A stretch of DNA of 64,000 nt. It comes from Acorus gramineus (taxonomy: Eukaryota > Streptophyta > Magnoliopsida > Acorales > Acoraceae). Both the position numbers and the translations under genes were made by a program. The stretch lies in assembly GCA_030737835.1 (NCBI GenBank), contig CM060856.1, positions 310,001 to 374,000 on the forward strand. The letters are read 5' to 3'. The stretch's first letter is position 1. The number at the start of each line of letters is the position of its first letter. Positions 47,879 through 59,737 of the stretch are shown here, in pieces. The notes below the pieces were generated by a model. The model was not told the origin of the DNA. It did no database searches and was given only the letters and a program-made list of their open reading frames with translations.

Positions 47879-50800
47879 TCATGGTGGATCATACACCGAG
47901 AGTTTGCTCAACAAGAAACCATGTCGCTGAAGTGTATGTGACTTTGTGAAAAAGTCAGATAACTAAAGAGAAGAGAAAATATATGGGAGTGATATAGTGC
48001 CCGCAATAAAATGATGACGGATGAAGTGACAATCGATCTCGATGTGCTTCGTATGTTCATGAAAAACTGGATTGCTAGCAATCTGAATGGCGCTGTTATT
48101 GTCACAATATAAAGGAGTAGACACAGATAGAATGACGCCCATGTCAGAGAGGAGGCGCCGAAGCCAAACAACCTCAGCAGTAGCAGATGCCAAAGCACGA
48201 TATTCGGCCTCAGCACTCGAACGAGAAGCAATGTCTTGTTTCTTGGCCTTCCAAGATATAAGAGAGTCACCAAGAAATACACATATATCAGTCGTGGATT
48301 TTCAATCTGTGACATCTCCTGCCCAATCAGCATCAGTATAAGCGCGAAGTTCAAGAGTAGAAGAAGACAGTAACAGCAGAGCACGAGATATGGTGCCACG
48401 TAGATAGCGTATAATCCGAAGAACTGCTGCATAATGAACAGTACGAGGGGCAGCGACGAACTGACTGACAATATGCACGGCATAGGCAATGTCAGGATGA
48501 GTAACAGTGAGATATACGAGGCTCCCAACAAGCTATCTATAACGAGTAACATCAGAAAGAGGTTCTCCATCATCAGGTCAGAGCTTTGCATGAAGCTCAA
48601 TAGGAGTAGGAGAAATGCGATCATCAGTCAGACAAGCACGGTCGATCAAGTCAGCAGTATACTTGCGTTGGGAGAGAAGATAACCACGCGGGGCAGACGC
48701 AACTTCCAAGCCTAGAAAATATCAAAGTTTGCCAAGATCTTTCATCTCAAATTGACGCTGAAGATGTTGCTTGACCGATTGTATATGAGAAGAATCATCG
48801 CCAGTGATGAGCATGTCATCAACATAAATCAACAAGATAGTACAATGGGAACCAGATGTGTGAACAAATAGAGCTGGATCAGAAGAACTCAAAACAAACC
48901 TAGTAGCACAAATAGCATCAGTGAATCGAGCAAACCAAGCGCGAGGAGCTGCTTGAGACCATAGAGAGCGCGATGAAGATGACATACTTGACTAGATGGA
49001 TGAGGAAGGCCTAGAGGAGGAGTCATATAAACCTCCTCTGATAAATCACCATGAAGAAAAGCGTTCTTGACATCAAGCTGGTAAATGGGCCACTGACGAA
49101 CAGAAGCAACAGAAATCAAAGTGCGAACAGTCGTCATCTTCGCTACAGGAGCAAATGTCTCATCATAATCAATACCATGCTGCTGAGTGAAACCACGGGC
49201 AACCAACCAAGCCTTGTGACGCTCAATCGAACCATCAGAGTGAGTCTTGATCTTATAGACCAACTTACAGCCAATGGGAACCTTACCCGTAGGAAGAGGG
49301 ACAAGATCCCAAGTATGATTGCGTTGTAACGCGCTAAGTTCTTCTGCCATAGCATTCTCCCATTCAAGAATACGAACTGCCTCACGGTATGACTGGGGCT
49401 CCCAATGAGATAAAATGATTGCAAGAAAGCTCTGAAAATGGAGAGAGAATGAGTTAGAAGCAACTAGACTTAGCCTCTGAGGGGGACGACGATCACGAGG
49501 TGGATTGCGGCGAGGAGCTGGTGCGGGATCGACTACCGGTGCAGGGTCGACTGTTGGTGTATGGTCGACTGCTGATGCGGGGTCAACTGCTGGTACATGG
49601 TCGACTACTAGTCGAACAACATCAGGAGCAAGAGCAACAACAGAGGGACTCCGCTCACATGAATCATCCGAAGAAGGAGATATATGGAATGGCAAGGTCG
49701 TAGATGGGACAGATGAAGGAATAGAAGCCAGTGGGATAGACAATGGGGATGACTCAGGAGTCGAGAAATCCAGAAAAATAAGGTCATCAACAGTAGACGG
49801 AGGAAGTGGAGCCGGAGGTGAGCGAAGAGCAAAATAAGGATGATGCTCCCAAAATGTGACATGACAAGAAATGCGAAGACGTCGTGCAATAGGATCATAA
49901 CACTTGTAACCCTTATGTTGAATACTATATCCAAGAAAAACACACATGGCAGAACGAGGAGAAAGGTTCAGTGAGAGGAAGAAGAACAAAACATGTGCAA
50001 CCAAAAACACGAAGAAGAGAATAATCAGGTGGCTGATTGTGAAGCCGCTCAGATGGTGAGATACCACCAGTAACAGATGACAGAGTGCAATTGATGAGAT
50101 ACACACTTGTGAGAACTGTCTCACCCCAAAACTCAACAGAGACGGATGTAGAAAGAAGTAAAGATTGAGTCATCTCAAGAATGTGACGGTGTTTACGCTC
50201 AGCAACGCCATTTTGTTGATGACCTTAAGGAGTGAAAAACTGAGGAAGGGTGCCTTGGGATGTCAAATATTCACTAAAAGCATTAGAACAATATTCACCA
50301 CCACAATCAGAGCGTAACACCTTAATACGACGAGAAAATTGAGTCTCAACCATGGTAGCAAAAGAAGTATAAATACGCAATAAATCTGAACGACTAGAGA
50401 GAAGGTAAATCCAAGTGAAACGAGAATAGTCGTCGATAAAAATGACATAATATCGATTTTCCCCTTTTGAAAAAATAGGAGATGGACCCCAAATATCAGA
50501 ATGGACTAAATCAAAGGGAGAATCTGAAATATGCGAACTGGAAGGGAAAGGAAGAGCCACGGTCTTACCCAATTTACAACCCACGCATGGTTGAAGATCC
50601 GTGCGAGAAAATGATCCTAATGCATCGGTGCTAACAAGATATCGGAGTCTAGGCTGAGACAAATGACCAAGACGACGATGCCAAAGATCAAAAGGGGAAG
50701 GGGAATTTGTATCTAACTGCACAGAAGCAGCGGAAGGCAGAGGAACATGAAGCTGATCCATGTAATAGAGTCCACATTGTCGTCGCCCAGTCCCAATCCG

Positions 50801-51060
50801 TCTCCCAGTAAGTCGATCCTGAACAGAACAGGATGATGAATCAAATGTGATCGTATAACAAAGGTCAGCAAGTTGACTGACAGAAAACAAACTCATGGAA
50901 AGTTTCAGAACATGCAAAACATTTGGCACATTAAATCGATGAGAATGATCAGAAAGAATGCCAGAGCTCGAGACAGACATAGGAGAACCATCAGCAGTGT
51001 GAATAAGTGAAGGAGAATGGGGTGGGTGGTGTACAATTAACAAGATTAGATGCATCCAAT
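47879..51060 (-). pseudogene. Copia B pol polyprotein, frameshifted
   Basis: Minus-strand order: protease-distal part and GAG-pre-integrase (FDLWHRRLGHLSQPRLRYL, about 50690-50640; CVGCKLGKT), integrase (FDLVHSDIWGPSP, YYVIFIDDYSRFTWIYLL, KVLRSDCGGEYCS) to about 50225, RT start ([41 protein letters not shown]), intact RT centre ILLIYVDDMLITGDD near 48830-48780, and RNase H end (CDNNSAIQIASNPVFH...HIEIDCHFI). It stops near 47879. Breaks lie near 50225 (a stop in the integrase), 48970-48990, 48720 and within 48200-48700. It is better preserved than copia A, with the YVDD motif retained. Confidence 0.88.
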
Positions 51061-51170
51061 GTCATATGATGGGAAGCCCCAGAATAAAGAACCCATGAGG
51101 TAATCGGTATACCTGGTACGGGAGTAGAAGCAGACTGAACAGAACCAGAAAGATCTATACCAATCAATGA

Positions 51171-51449
51171 TCATAACATAACATAAAGCTGTTGATATTG
51201 ATCTTGTAGCCCCTTTAAATGTGCAATAAGGTGAGCTGTGGTAAACTGTGACTGAGCAGAAGCAACGCGAGTTGCAATTGATGTACATATCTGATCCTGA
51301 CAAAAAGAAGATTGAGTAGACAACTGGATTGATAAAGAGAAAGCGGCATCTTGAGCACGTTTTCTAGCCAACTTACGGCAATCGAGGGTCACATGACCAA
51401 AGGAGTGACAATATCTGCAATCCATAGTACTTGCACAGCAATAGATCAA
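51171..51449 (-). pseudogene. Copia B gag remnant with zinc knuckle
   Basis: The only gag part seen is a CCHC-like knuckle (CRYCHSFGHVTLDC, near 51420-51380) and a basic, Gln-rich tail. The capsid part expected upstream is absent: sequence goes straight from GC-rich leader (51600-51845) to this piece. So most of gag is deleted. Confidence 0.65.
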
Positions 51450-51845
51450 AATAAACAGTATCTGATAGATCCAAAACAGTCACAAATGCGTAGATCACGA
51501 AAAGCTGATCAAAATGAGTACCAATATAACTATATTTGGAGTCTGAATGAGCCCATAGCGGCCGGATAAAGAAAATACCAAAAGATCGATGATAGAGCGA
51601 CAAATCCGGGTCGGGTCACAGAACCGGGTCGGGCACTGGAGCCGGGTCGGGTTGGGCGCTAGAGCCGGGTCGGACAGGTGGGAGCAGATGCTGGGCTGGG
51701 CGCGAGCGGGATCTGGGACGCGTTGTCTGGACTCGGGACGAATTCCTGGGAGATCCGGGATGCTGTCCGGGACAGGATCCCAGGAAATCCGAGCGGATCG
51801 GCGCGGATCTGCGCTGATCACGCGACACGGAAACGACACGGGTAG

Positions 51846-54800
51846 TGTCACGCCCCAGGGCGACTATCCCCGTGACGCGGCAAGTGTATATATAATATCA
51901 GAATCTACACAGGAGTTCAATAATATACCATAACAAGCAACTAGAATGACACACAGACAACAAGGAGGCTGACATGATATATACACCAAATGCGGAAGCG
52001 AAAGACTGAATCTGTAAATGAAATATACTACAGACTCGATACACAATCATCTGTCCTGTGAGAGCCAATATACACAATATACAACTGAATATATACAAAC
52101 GCGTGCTCAAGCACGGAAATAAAATACATACAGCCAAAAAGGGATGCTGATAGCCTCTAACACTCGCGGGACGTAGCGCTGCTCCACTACTGAAGGAATC
52201 CCTCGTAAGGCTCCTGCTGCTGATCCGGCTCAGTGGCAACTGGAGAAAACATATGCGAGGGGTGAGCCACACGCTCAGTGAACAGCACAACCCATGCATC
52301 ACAGCTATATTAACCACAATTAATTAACAACCAGCCTCAAAGTGGCATAACATCATAAATCCAGTGGTTCGTACATCGCCGAACCACCACACCCTCACCC
52401 TCACCCCTCAATAGGTGACTTAGGATATTGGGACATACCAATCTAATAATCATCCTTAAACCACAATTCCACAACCAGTGGGTCACCCCATTGCTGACCC
52501 ACCGCACCCTCACCCTCACCCTTCTATGGGTGACATATGATGTTGGGACTGACTAGGATGTTGGTCACCCTTGGTCCACCGATAGTCTCTCCTCCACTCC
52601 GTAGGCCGCTTGGCCTTCACCCACAACTTCAGCACAGTCCGTCACAAATATCGGGAGGCGCCTACTGATGGGAGCCCTCGGAAGGGACGGCCTTTCCAAC
52701 GCTGGGGCAGTCTCTACACGGATCCAACGAAGGGAAACAGAACAGCCTATCCATACGCATATGATCTACTCGGATCCGCCGACCACACATCTCTACAACT
52801 CTAATGCCTTGAATTCTTCAGAATTCCAACTGGGCGCATAACCAGGATGCGGGGAAACATGCATTATAATAATAAAGAGGTTGGAATATTAACGGGGAAA
52901 GAATCCTTGGGAGGGCAGCGTGAGGTCCCGATATAGGACATCCCGACAACCAAACAATGAACACGGAGTACTCTAGCCCGGGTCTCACCGCTGTCCTCGC
53001 GAGGCCCCTCCCCTATAATATTCACTAAGACAGGCTAATAATCGCATGCTCGCATTTTATTTAAACAAATTAAACTAAATGGGAACATGCATCGGTCGGG
53101 GCTTTTCTAGCATGGAAACATGATAACAGGGTGCATGGTTCTTACACGGGTCCTAAGGGCATAAGTCCCTAGCATACGATCTAGGGTGACATGCATACTA
53201 CAGATTATCATGCTTACATAGCTTTCATATTAAGCAGGTTAATATTTACTATGGTGCCCCAGGGGAGGACGGTACACGCCCAAGTGCATGTAACGCCTCC
53301 CTACTGGGTTGGATCGTCCCACTCACTAGTAGCCGGGTCGTCGCGCGACCGTCCGTCAAGATCTGCAAGACAGGGTAACCAACTAGGTGAGTAAAATACA
53401 CAAGAATATCACAAAATACACAAAAATACTCTAAGTATACCCAACGCTCGGACAAGCGTACATACGGCCTGTACGCACGCGAGCCCGAGCACTCCGACTC
53501 ACTCCCGAACCCTCAGCAACCACCAGCACGGCCACCCGCCCCCGGATGCACCACCGCGCCTCAGCCCGCGCACCCAGGCGCACCGCCGGGCCCCTGCCCG
53601 CACGCCTGGACATGCAGCCGAGCCACCCGGGTGCACCACGCGACCCCTGCGCCCCATCGCAGCAGCCCGCGCGCACCCCGCACGCCCCGCGCGCACCTCC
53701 GCTGCCCTCGCCTCGCTCCGCGCGCACCCCGCGCGCACCACTGGCTCGCACCATCCGCTCGACCAGCCCCGCACCGATGCACCCGCGCGCACTGCGCCCC
53801 AGCGCAGCGCCCCGCACGCACACCCACCCGCGCGCATCCACTACTCACCTCACCGCGCGCACGCCTGCGCCTCTGCCCAGCGCCCCGCATGCATGCTCCT
53901 GCACAGTGCTCAGCGCCCAGCGTCCCAACGCCCAGCGCCCAGCACCCTCGCCCAGCACACCCAGCGCCCAGCATCCACGACCCAGCGCCCAGCACCCGGG
54001 ACCCTCACCCAGCGCCCATGCGCACGCCCGGCAACGCCCGCCCAGCGCGCCTGGCAGCACGCGCCCAGCGGGCCTGCCAGCCTGCCCACGCTGCTCGCCC
54101 GCGCTGCCTGCCTATGCGCATCGCCGAGTGGCCCGAGTACCACTCACCTGCTGCCCGAGCACTGCCCGCCTGCCTGATGCGCTGCCTGTGCTGCCTGCTA
54201 CCCGAGACTGCTAACCTCTCTGCCCAACCAGTCCGCCCTGCCTGCATGCGCGCGCAGCCTGCCTGCCCGGCCTGCCAGCGAGCACAGCCAACACGAGCCA
54301 ACCCAGCCAGCCCTGCTACCCACCCGGAACAGCCCTGCCAGCCCTGGCATCCTGCCCGGGACTGCCCAATACCTTGTCCGAGCACCTCTACCACCAACCA
54401 CCGGCCACCCATGGCCTCCGACCGCCCCCAACCACCTCCGACAGCCACCCACAGCCACCGACCGCCTCCCAACCCCAAAACCATCATCCTAACAAGCATC
54501 TATGCAAGGAAAGAGAGGAAAAAGGGCTTACCAAGGGAAAGGAAGGATGTTCGGTTGCTCTCTGCGCACCGAAACGCCTCTCCAAGGGCCTCCACCGCCG
54601 GGATCTCCCTTGGCCCTCGAAATGGCCCAAATCAGGGGAGAAAAGAGGGGGGATGAAGGGGCCAAACTTCTCGGAATTCGAATCCGAGAACACCGGGGCG
54701 TAGATCGGGACCCGATCTAGCCTTTCTATGATTTAGGTTTTAAGCTTTGAGGACCCTAGGTGGCTCAAAAGCTTGAAAAAGAGAGAGGGGGAGAGAGAAA

Positions 54801-55266
54801 AAGAGTTGGAGAAGACAATGAATAGTGAAGAGCACTTTTTTGCTTTCTTTAAATAAGTCAAACCTCATTTAGATTAGGCTAAGCTAGGTTAATTAGGGTG
54901 GTTTAAGTGTGGTTTGACCCTAGTCAACCCAACCACACAAAAATCCAAAATCATTTGACCAAGTCAAGGGTCCACATTGATCAAGTCAAAGTCTCCCAAT
55001 GACTTCTCGCTCGGTCAAAACCCGGATACGCCCCAGAACTGTGAAATTCTGAAACGTACTGGAATTCGACGAAATTTTTGTGAGCGGCTTGGAATGGCAC
55101 CAGGACACATAATATGCAGTTAGATTTTCAATCGGAGCCCTCAATCTCAGGGCGATAGCTAACAGCCCGAAATTTTAGCGGTTCCGACCGAAAAACGAAA
55201 AAAATCGAAAAACTGCCAGAATGTCCCAACGGTTACTAGAAGGTTAAAAGTGACACATATATAACA
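51846..55266 (-). mobile_element. Solo LTR, family 1 subtype b (copy 5)
   Basis: A 3,421-bp unit, TGTCACGCCCC to CATATATAACA, with perfect duplication GGTAG (51841-51845, 55267-55271). It is inserted in the GC-rich leader of copia B. Its 3' part is closest to copy 2 (shared CTCGCTCGGTCAAAACCCGG and GCAGTTAGATTTTCAATCGG). No coding sequence. Confidence 0.87.
53455..54460. repeat. CpG-dense core of solo LTR copy 5
   Basis: About 1 kb of CGCGCAC/GCCCGC-rich sequence following the conserved GTACATACGGCCTGTACG motif at 53458-53475. Same character as cores in copies 1, 2 and 4. Frames here are chance frames. Confidence 0.75.
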
Positions 55267-55271
55267 GGTAG

Positions 55272-55747
55272 GGCACGGACGAAGCGTGGGCAGGGAGCCG
55301 GCAGGGCGTGGCAGGGCACTGACGGTGTGCGTGGGGGACTGGGCGGGGCAGGGCGGCGCTAGACGACGCGACAGGGTGGCGCATGCGCGAGGCTGTGACT
55401 AGGGCAGCGGATCTGTGTGGGGCAGCTGCGGGGCTGCCGCAGGGGCAGCGAATCTGCGCGGGGCAGCGGCAGGACTGTGGCAGAGGCAGCAGATCTGCGC
55501 GGGGCAGTGGCGGGGCTACGGCAGGGGTAGCGAATCTGCGCGGGGCAGCGGCGGGACTGTGGCAGGGGCAGCGGATCTGCGCGGGGCAGCGGCGGGGCTG
55601 CGCTGGGCTGCGACAGGGGCATCCGATTAGCGCGGGGCGGCGGGGCTGCGCGCGGGTGACACGAACGGGACGACGGACAGCGGAGCGTCGACGATCTCGC
55701 GAACGGAGAGTATCGCCAACAGAAAATCAAAGAAAAAAATTGGATTC
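55272..55747. repeat. GC-rich tandem repeats in copia B leader
   Basis: Four or more imperfect copies of a ~60-66-bp unit with TCTGCGCGGGGCAGCGGC (near 55450, 55510, 55535 and 55575). The segment lies between primer site and the nested solo LTR. The frames reading on either strand are low-complexity. Confidence 0.65.
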
Positions 55748-55890
55748 AAGCTCTGATACCATGTTAGAATCAGAAATTGAAAAGAATGAATCAAGAATAT
55801 TATTAGGGTTTGTATCCAATATTTATAATACAAAAAAAAAATGAGGAAATAACTAATCTACCCTTAACTCTAACATATATATACATTTAA

Positions 55891-56060
55891 TTGAAGAGAA
55901 TGAATCGACATGATCAATTGCGTTACGTTACAAGTGTGTACATTTAATTTGTGGCCTAGCTAGTCTTTTAAAGGAGGCTTGACCTATAGGTCTAGCCTAA
56001 CCCCTCTTTTATTATAAAGTTAATGGAAAAAAAAAATTCATCTAGACACGGCAGTGGGTA
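55891..56060. repeat. Duplicated flank at the right end of copia B
   Basis: Begins with a 16-base piece resembling an internal part of the copia B LTR (TTGAAGAGAATGAATC). It then continues with a degenerate copy of 47610-47733, the sequence left of copia B, in the same orientation. Confidence 0.6.
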
Positions 56061-59000
56061 TAATTTGGCATGTTTGGTTCGGTTTTATGTCAAATCGAAC
56101 CAAATCAAATTATTATTACACCCAATCCGATTACAAACTGAATCGAATTTGAAACTGAATTGTTAAACCCACAAATCGAACTGAATTTGTTAAGTCAAAC
56201 CAAATCGAATCGAACGAATTTTTAAAATAAGAATGTTTTGGTCTCTCTTAAAAGAGAACTTATACGAAAATCTAATGAAGGGTAAAGCGGATATCAATTG
56301 CAAGACAGAGAATTTGAAGAGTGAGTAGTAATTAGAAAATATGGATAACGGGTTAGAGTTTAATTCAGTTCGTTATTCAATTTTTTTGAAATGCGTAACC
56401 AAACCCAAATGAAATTAGATAGTTTATTAATTTCTCAACCTATAATTAAACTAAAATTAATTCAAAACTTGAAGAAAAAAATTGGATCAGTACGGATAAG
56501 GTGATGGAAATTTCATTTTTCCATCTGTTTTCTTTTTAAAAGAATGGTTTTTACCTTTGAGATTATGTGATTTGTCCTCTCTATACGGCCTCATGAACTA
56601 TTTTGGCTGTATGAATAATATCTAATGCAATATTGCTATATTAATTTTCTTATTACATCATGGTCTGGCATTTGATAATGTGCGAGTTGTGCTCACTATC
56701 AAGCCCAGCCGACCATCGTGGGTTGAAGGGTGGCTTGTCTGTTGAAAATATTCAGTGAAATGTCCTCTTTGTTGGACTTGGCTGATCATTATGTTTGTGA
56801 GAGAAAAAATGACGAGCTTTCAAAGTATAACGTGTGTTATGAGCACGTGATTCAGCCTGAGCTCGAATGAGTCTTGCAAATAACTAATGGGGGCCCATTA
56901 CGGGTTGTACCTCCTGCCTTGGTGTGAGTCGATGTCGTAGGTGTGGGTATCCACTGGGTCAACGATCCAAGTCTTTGCCCTAACAGCCCTGTTACTCTAT
57001 TAGAGCCAGAGGCACATATACACGTTCGACTTTGGATGGGACATTGGTGATTATTGGACTTACGACATGGTGGTGAACCGTGTTCTTCACAGCTTACAAA
57101 TGAATGCCACGTACTCTCATGAAAAAATATAAATAAAATATTTTTCATTATAACCTTCGGAAATCTTCTTTGACTATTCTCATATATTATTCTTGCCAAC
57201 TAAACCCTTATTACTCATCCCTCATCAATGGTGAACGCCTGTAATAAAGGGAAAGAGGGAGGCCCAAATAAACTATATGTCTGTCAACCACCCTCAGAGG
57301 TCGTAGGGCCAAGTTCTTTTCGACCAACCGATGGACATGGCTGATGGAATTGCCACCAACATGAAGTCTCCTTTCAAGAAAATCCAACAACAACTACGGG
57401 GGTTCAAGGGTCTGGTTTAACGTGCGGATCTCTCCAATTGAGGAAATCTTATTGCTAGTAGTCTGCAAAAATCAGCCTGCCTCACACTTGTCAATTGCAT
57501 CATAACAACAAGCGCCCATACAACCTTCATGGTAGAAGGTGACAGACCAGACCAGTCGGGTCCAGAGAAGAATACACTAGTCTGAGGTCCATTTTCTCGA
57601 GTATAGTAAAACGAGGTTGCACCTACGAGCAATTTATGCAAATCAACAGTTCGAGTACGTCTGTATGGCTCGGAGCCACTTTATTCAATACAACCGCAAA
57701 TATGTGTGCACAACCCGACCTGAGTAGTATCAAAGATCCCGCATGGCCAACATAAAATGTCGTCATGTGGCCACGCAGAGTATACCACAAAATATTCACT
57801 CCCGTGAGGGGTCTCGCAAAATATTATATCACGCGAGGGGGATCCCACAGAATATTCCACCATGTCAGCGGAAACTATCACACTCACTACTCTCGTCTTC
57901 CACAATAGAAGGGATAGCATCCCACACAACAAAGTCATGACATCCATAGCTACTAGATACCCTAAAGATTTCTTCATTTTCTATTGACTTGAATGTCGAA
58001 GCCCCCTTGACATGCACCACTTCTATGTCAAGAGGTTTTCTGGTGTAGGTCTAACTATCGAGGTTTTCTTGGTTGAGAGGATCCACAACCGTTCATATAC
58101 CATATCATGTGAGTATATAATCTATTAGATAATGATTTAAGATTACATGAATAACTGGGTGTATTATCACTTGTATAAGAACTCATACAAGAAGTAACTG
58201 GGTGTATTATTACATGAATCAATCATAAAAGAAATATTACATTCAATCCTTTTTTGTGCCCATTTTTCGTATATATACGTTTAGATTTTTTTTAAAATTG
58301 TATACCTCATTTTATGATGTTTATATTTTTATAAAATATGAAACATATCTAACGAATTGTATGGATTCATTTATAAAAAAAAAATATTAAAAAATTCTGA
58401 AGACATTGTTTTAATGAGTATAAATGGTTAAAAAAAATATATCAAACTAGAAATGAAACTAGAAAAAGAACTGTATAACAACACACAAAAAGAAAGAACA
58501 TCGTTGCATGCAATCCGCGAGGACAATCCTGCGTATAGTCCATATACCTCAATAACCATTTAACATGATATATACCTCCAAATATGATGTATATACCTGG
58601 TTAGTAATTTTTCATGGTTTCAACCTAATGGTTCGACGTGATAGATCATGAAGTTATATGCATTTTCATTAGAAGTATATGCTTTAGAGGTCGTTTATTA
58701 GTTTTAAAGATCAATGTATGTGCGGATTGTCCGAATGATTGTCAAATTGTCCCTGACGTTATTCAAAATGAAAATACAATGGCCCACATTGAACTACTCT
58801 AGAGTCCAGAATCAATAGGAAGCCGAAAATGGCTCTCCAAAATTTACATAAAGGGTGCCGCTATGCAAATACTCCGTAATTTCTTTAGTACTAAGCTACT
58901 ATATAATTAGGTTACTACAAAAATACAAAGATATATACATCCAATGGATTCTGAGTAATAGCTTGGTCTATTTGAAAGTCCGAACTTCATTGAAAAAAAA

Positions 59001-59737
59001 TAGATTTTTAAGAGAATCAAAACTATGTTAAAACGGTAAAAGTGATTGAAGAGTACGTGGTTCTATCAAACATTTTTCCAAACATTAAAATTTAAATTGA
59101 AAACAACTCAGTTTGGTTCAATGCCACCTTACGTAGGGTGCTTGACTTTCTTTCTTTTCAGGAGCTTTAAATCCTCGGATTCCAAGACAGCCATCCAAAC
59201 AACAGTCGAAACCTTAAAAACAAGGTCCAAAGCAAAACCACATCACAGACAAAAGTTAGTTTGAATAGATGGAGAAAAAGTGCCTTGGAACAACATCAGC
59301 AGCAGCATCGACCAAATGTCCTAAACCAGTCCTAAGTTAAGAATTTCAAGAATAATGGTCATGAATCATGAACAACAAAAATGGGAAGAGAATAGTGGAA
59401 ATGAATGAAAACAAATAGCAGAGACCACCGCTCCATCGGAAGCCACTGCTTGGATCAATCAGGAGATTTAAAAGTGCTCGCTGAATCGACCACTGACTCG
59501 AGTTAGAGACGGGGATGTCACCCATGACGCCCATCGTCTCTCTATATTCGCCAGTTCCACGGGAAGACCGGATCCGATGCCCAATTATTCGCAGGCCCGA
59601 CCGCCCTGAAAGCTTAATTACATGAATATAACCCCCCTCTAAATTCACAACTAAAAAATAAAAATAAAAAATAAAAAACCTAGAATGATAAAACATTGAT
59701 CAGTAAAGCAATGTAGTGATCAATGAATTAGTGTTCA
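56061..59737. other. Intergenic region, no gene recognised
   Basis: AT-rich DNA. At about 56075-56440 there are inverted GGTTCGGTTT / AATCGAACC-like motifs, suggestive of an old hAT-type MITE but without clear ends. Minus-strand frames at 56852-57199, 57211-57393, 57417-57641 and 57681-57977 show no recognisable domain and could be remnants of an unidentified element. The right ~400 bp should contain the 3' untranslated region of the RNA-binding protein gene. Confidence 0.4.

Larger units (their letters stand above)
47734..55890 (-). mobile_element. Ty1/copia element B, split by a solo LTR
   Basis: 3' LTR 47734-47865 (132 bp, TGTTAGAATCAG to TTTAACA). 5' LTR 55762-55890 matches it but lacks the final ACA-type end: after ACATTTAA it runs into unrelated sequence. 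Primer site 55748-55761 (minus TGGTATCAGAGCTT, initiator-Met tRNA). Polypurine tract next to the 3' LTR (47866 on, complement of CCCCCCCTCAAACTC). Without the nested solo LTR it is about 4.7 kb. No matching target duplication is found on the right, consistent with a rearranged right end. Confidence 0.85.

Noticed and set aside
55359..55844. Ala/Arg/Gly-rich frames on both strands
   Set aside because: They lie in the tandem GC-rich leader of copia B and partly in its LTR.
57211..57977. Consecutive minus-strand frames, one beginning MKKSLGYLVAMDVMTLL
   Set aside because: Considered as a hidden gene, but no recognisable motif and no convincing joining introns; left as unidentified.
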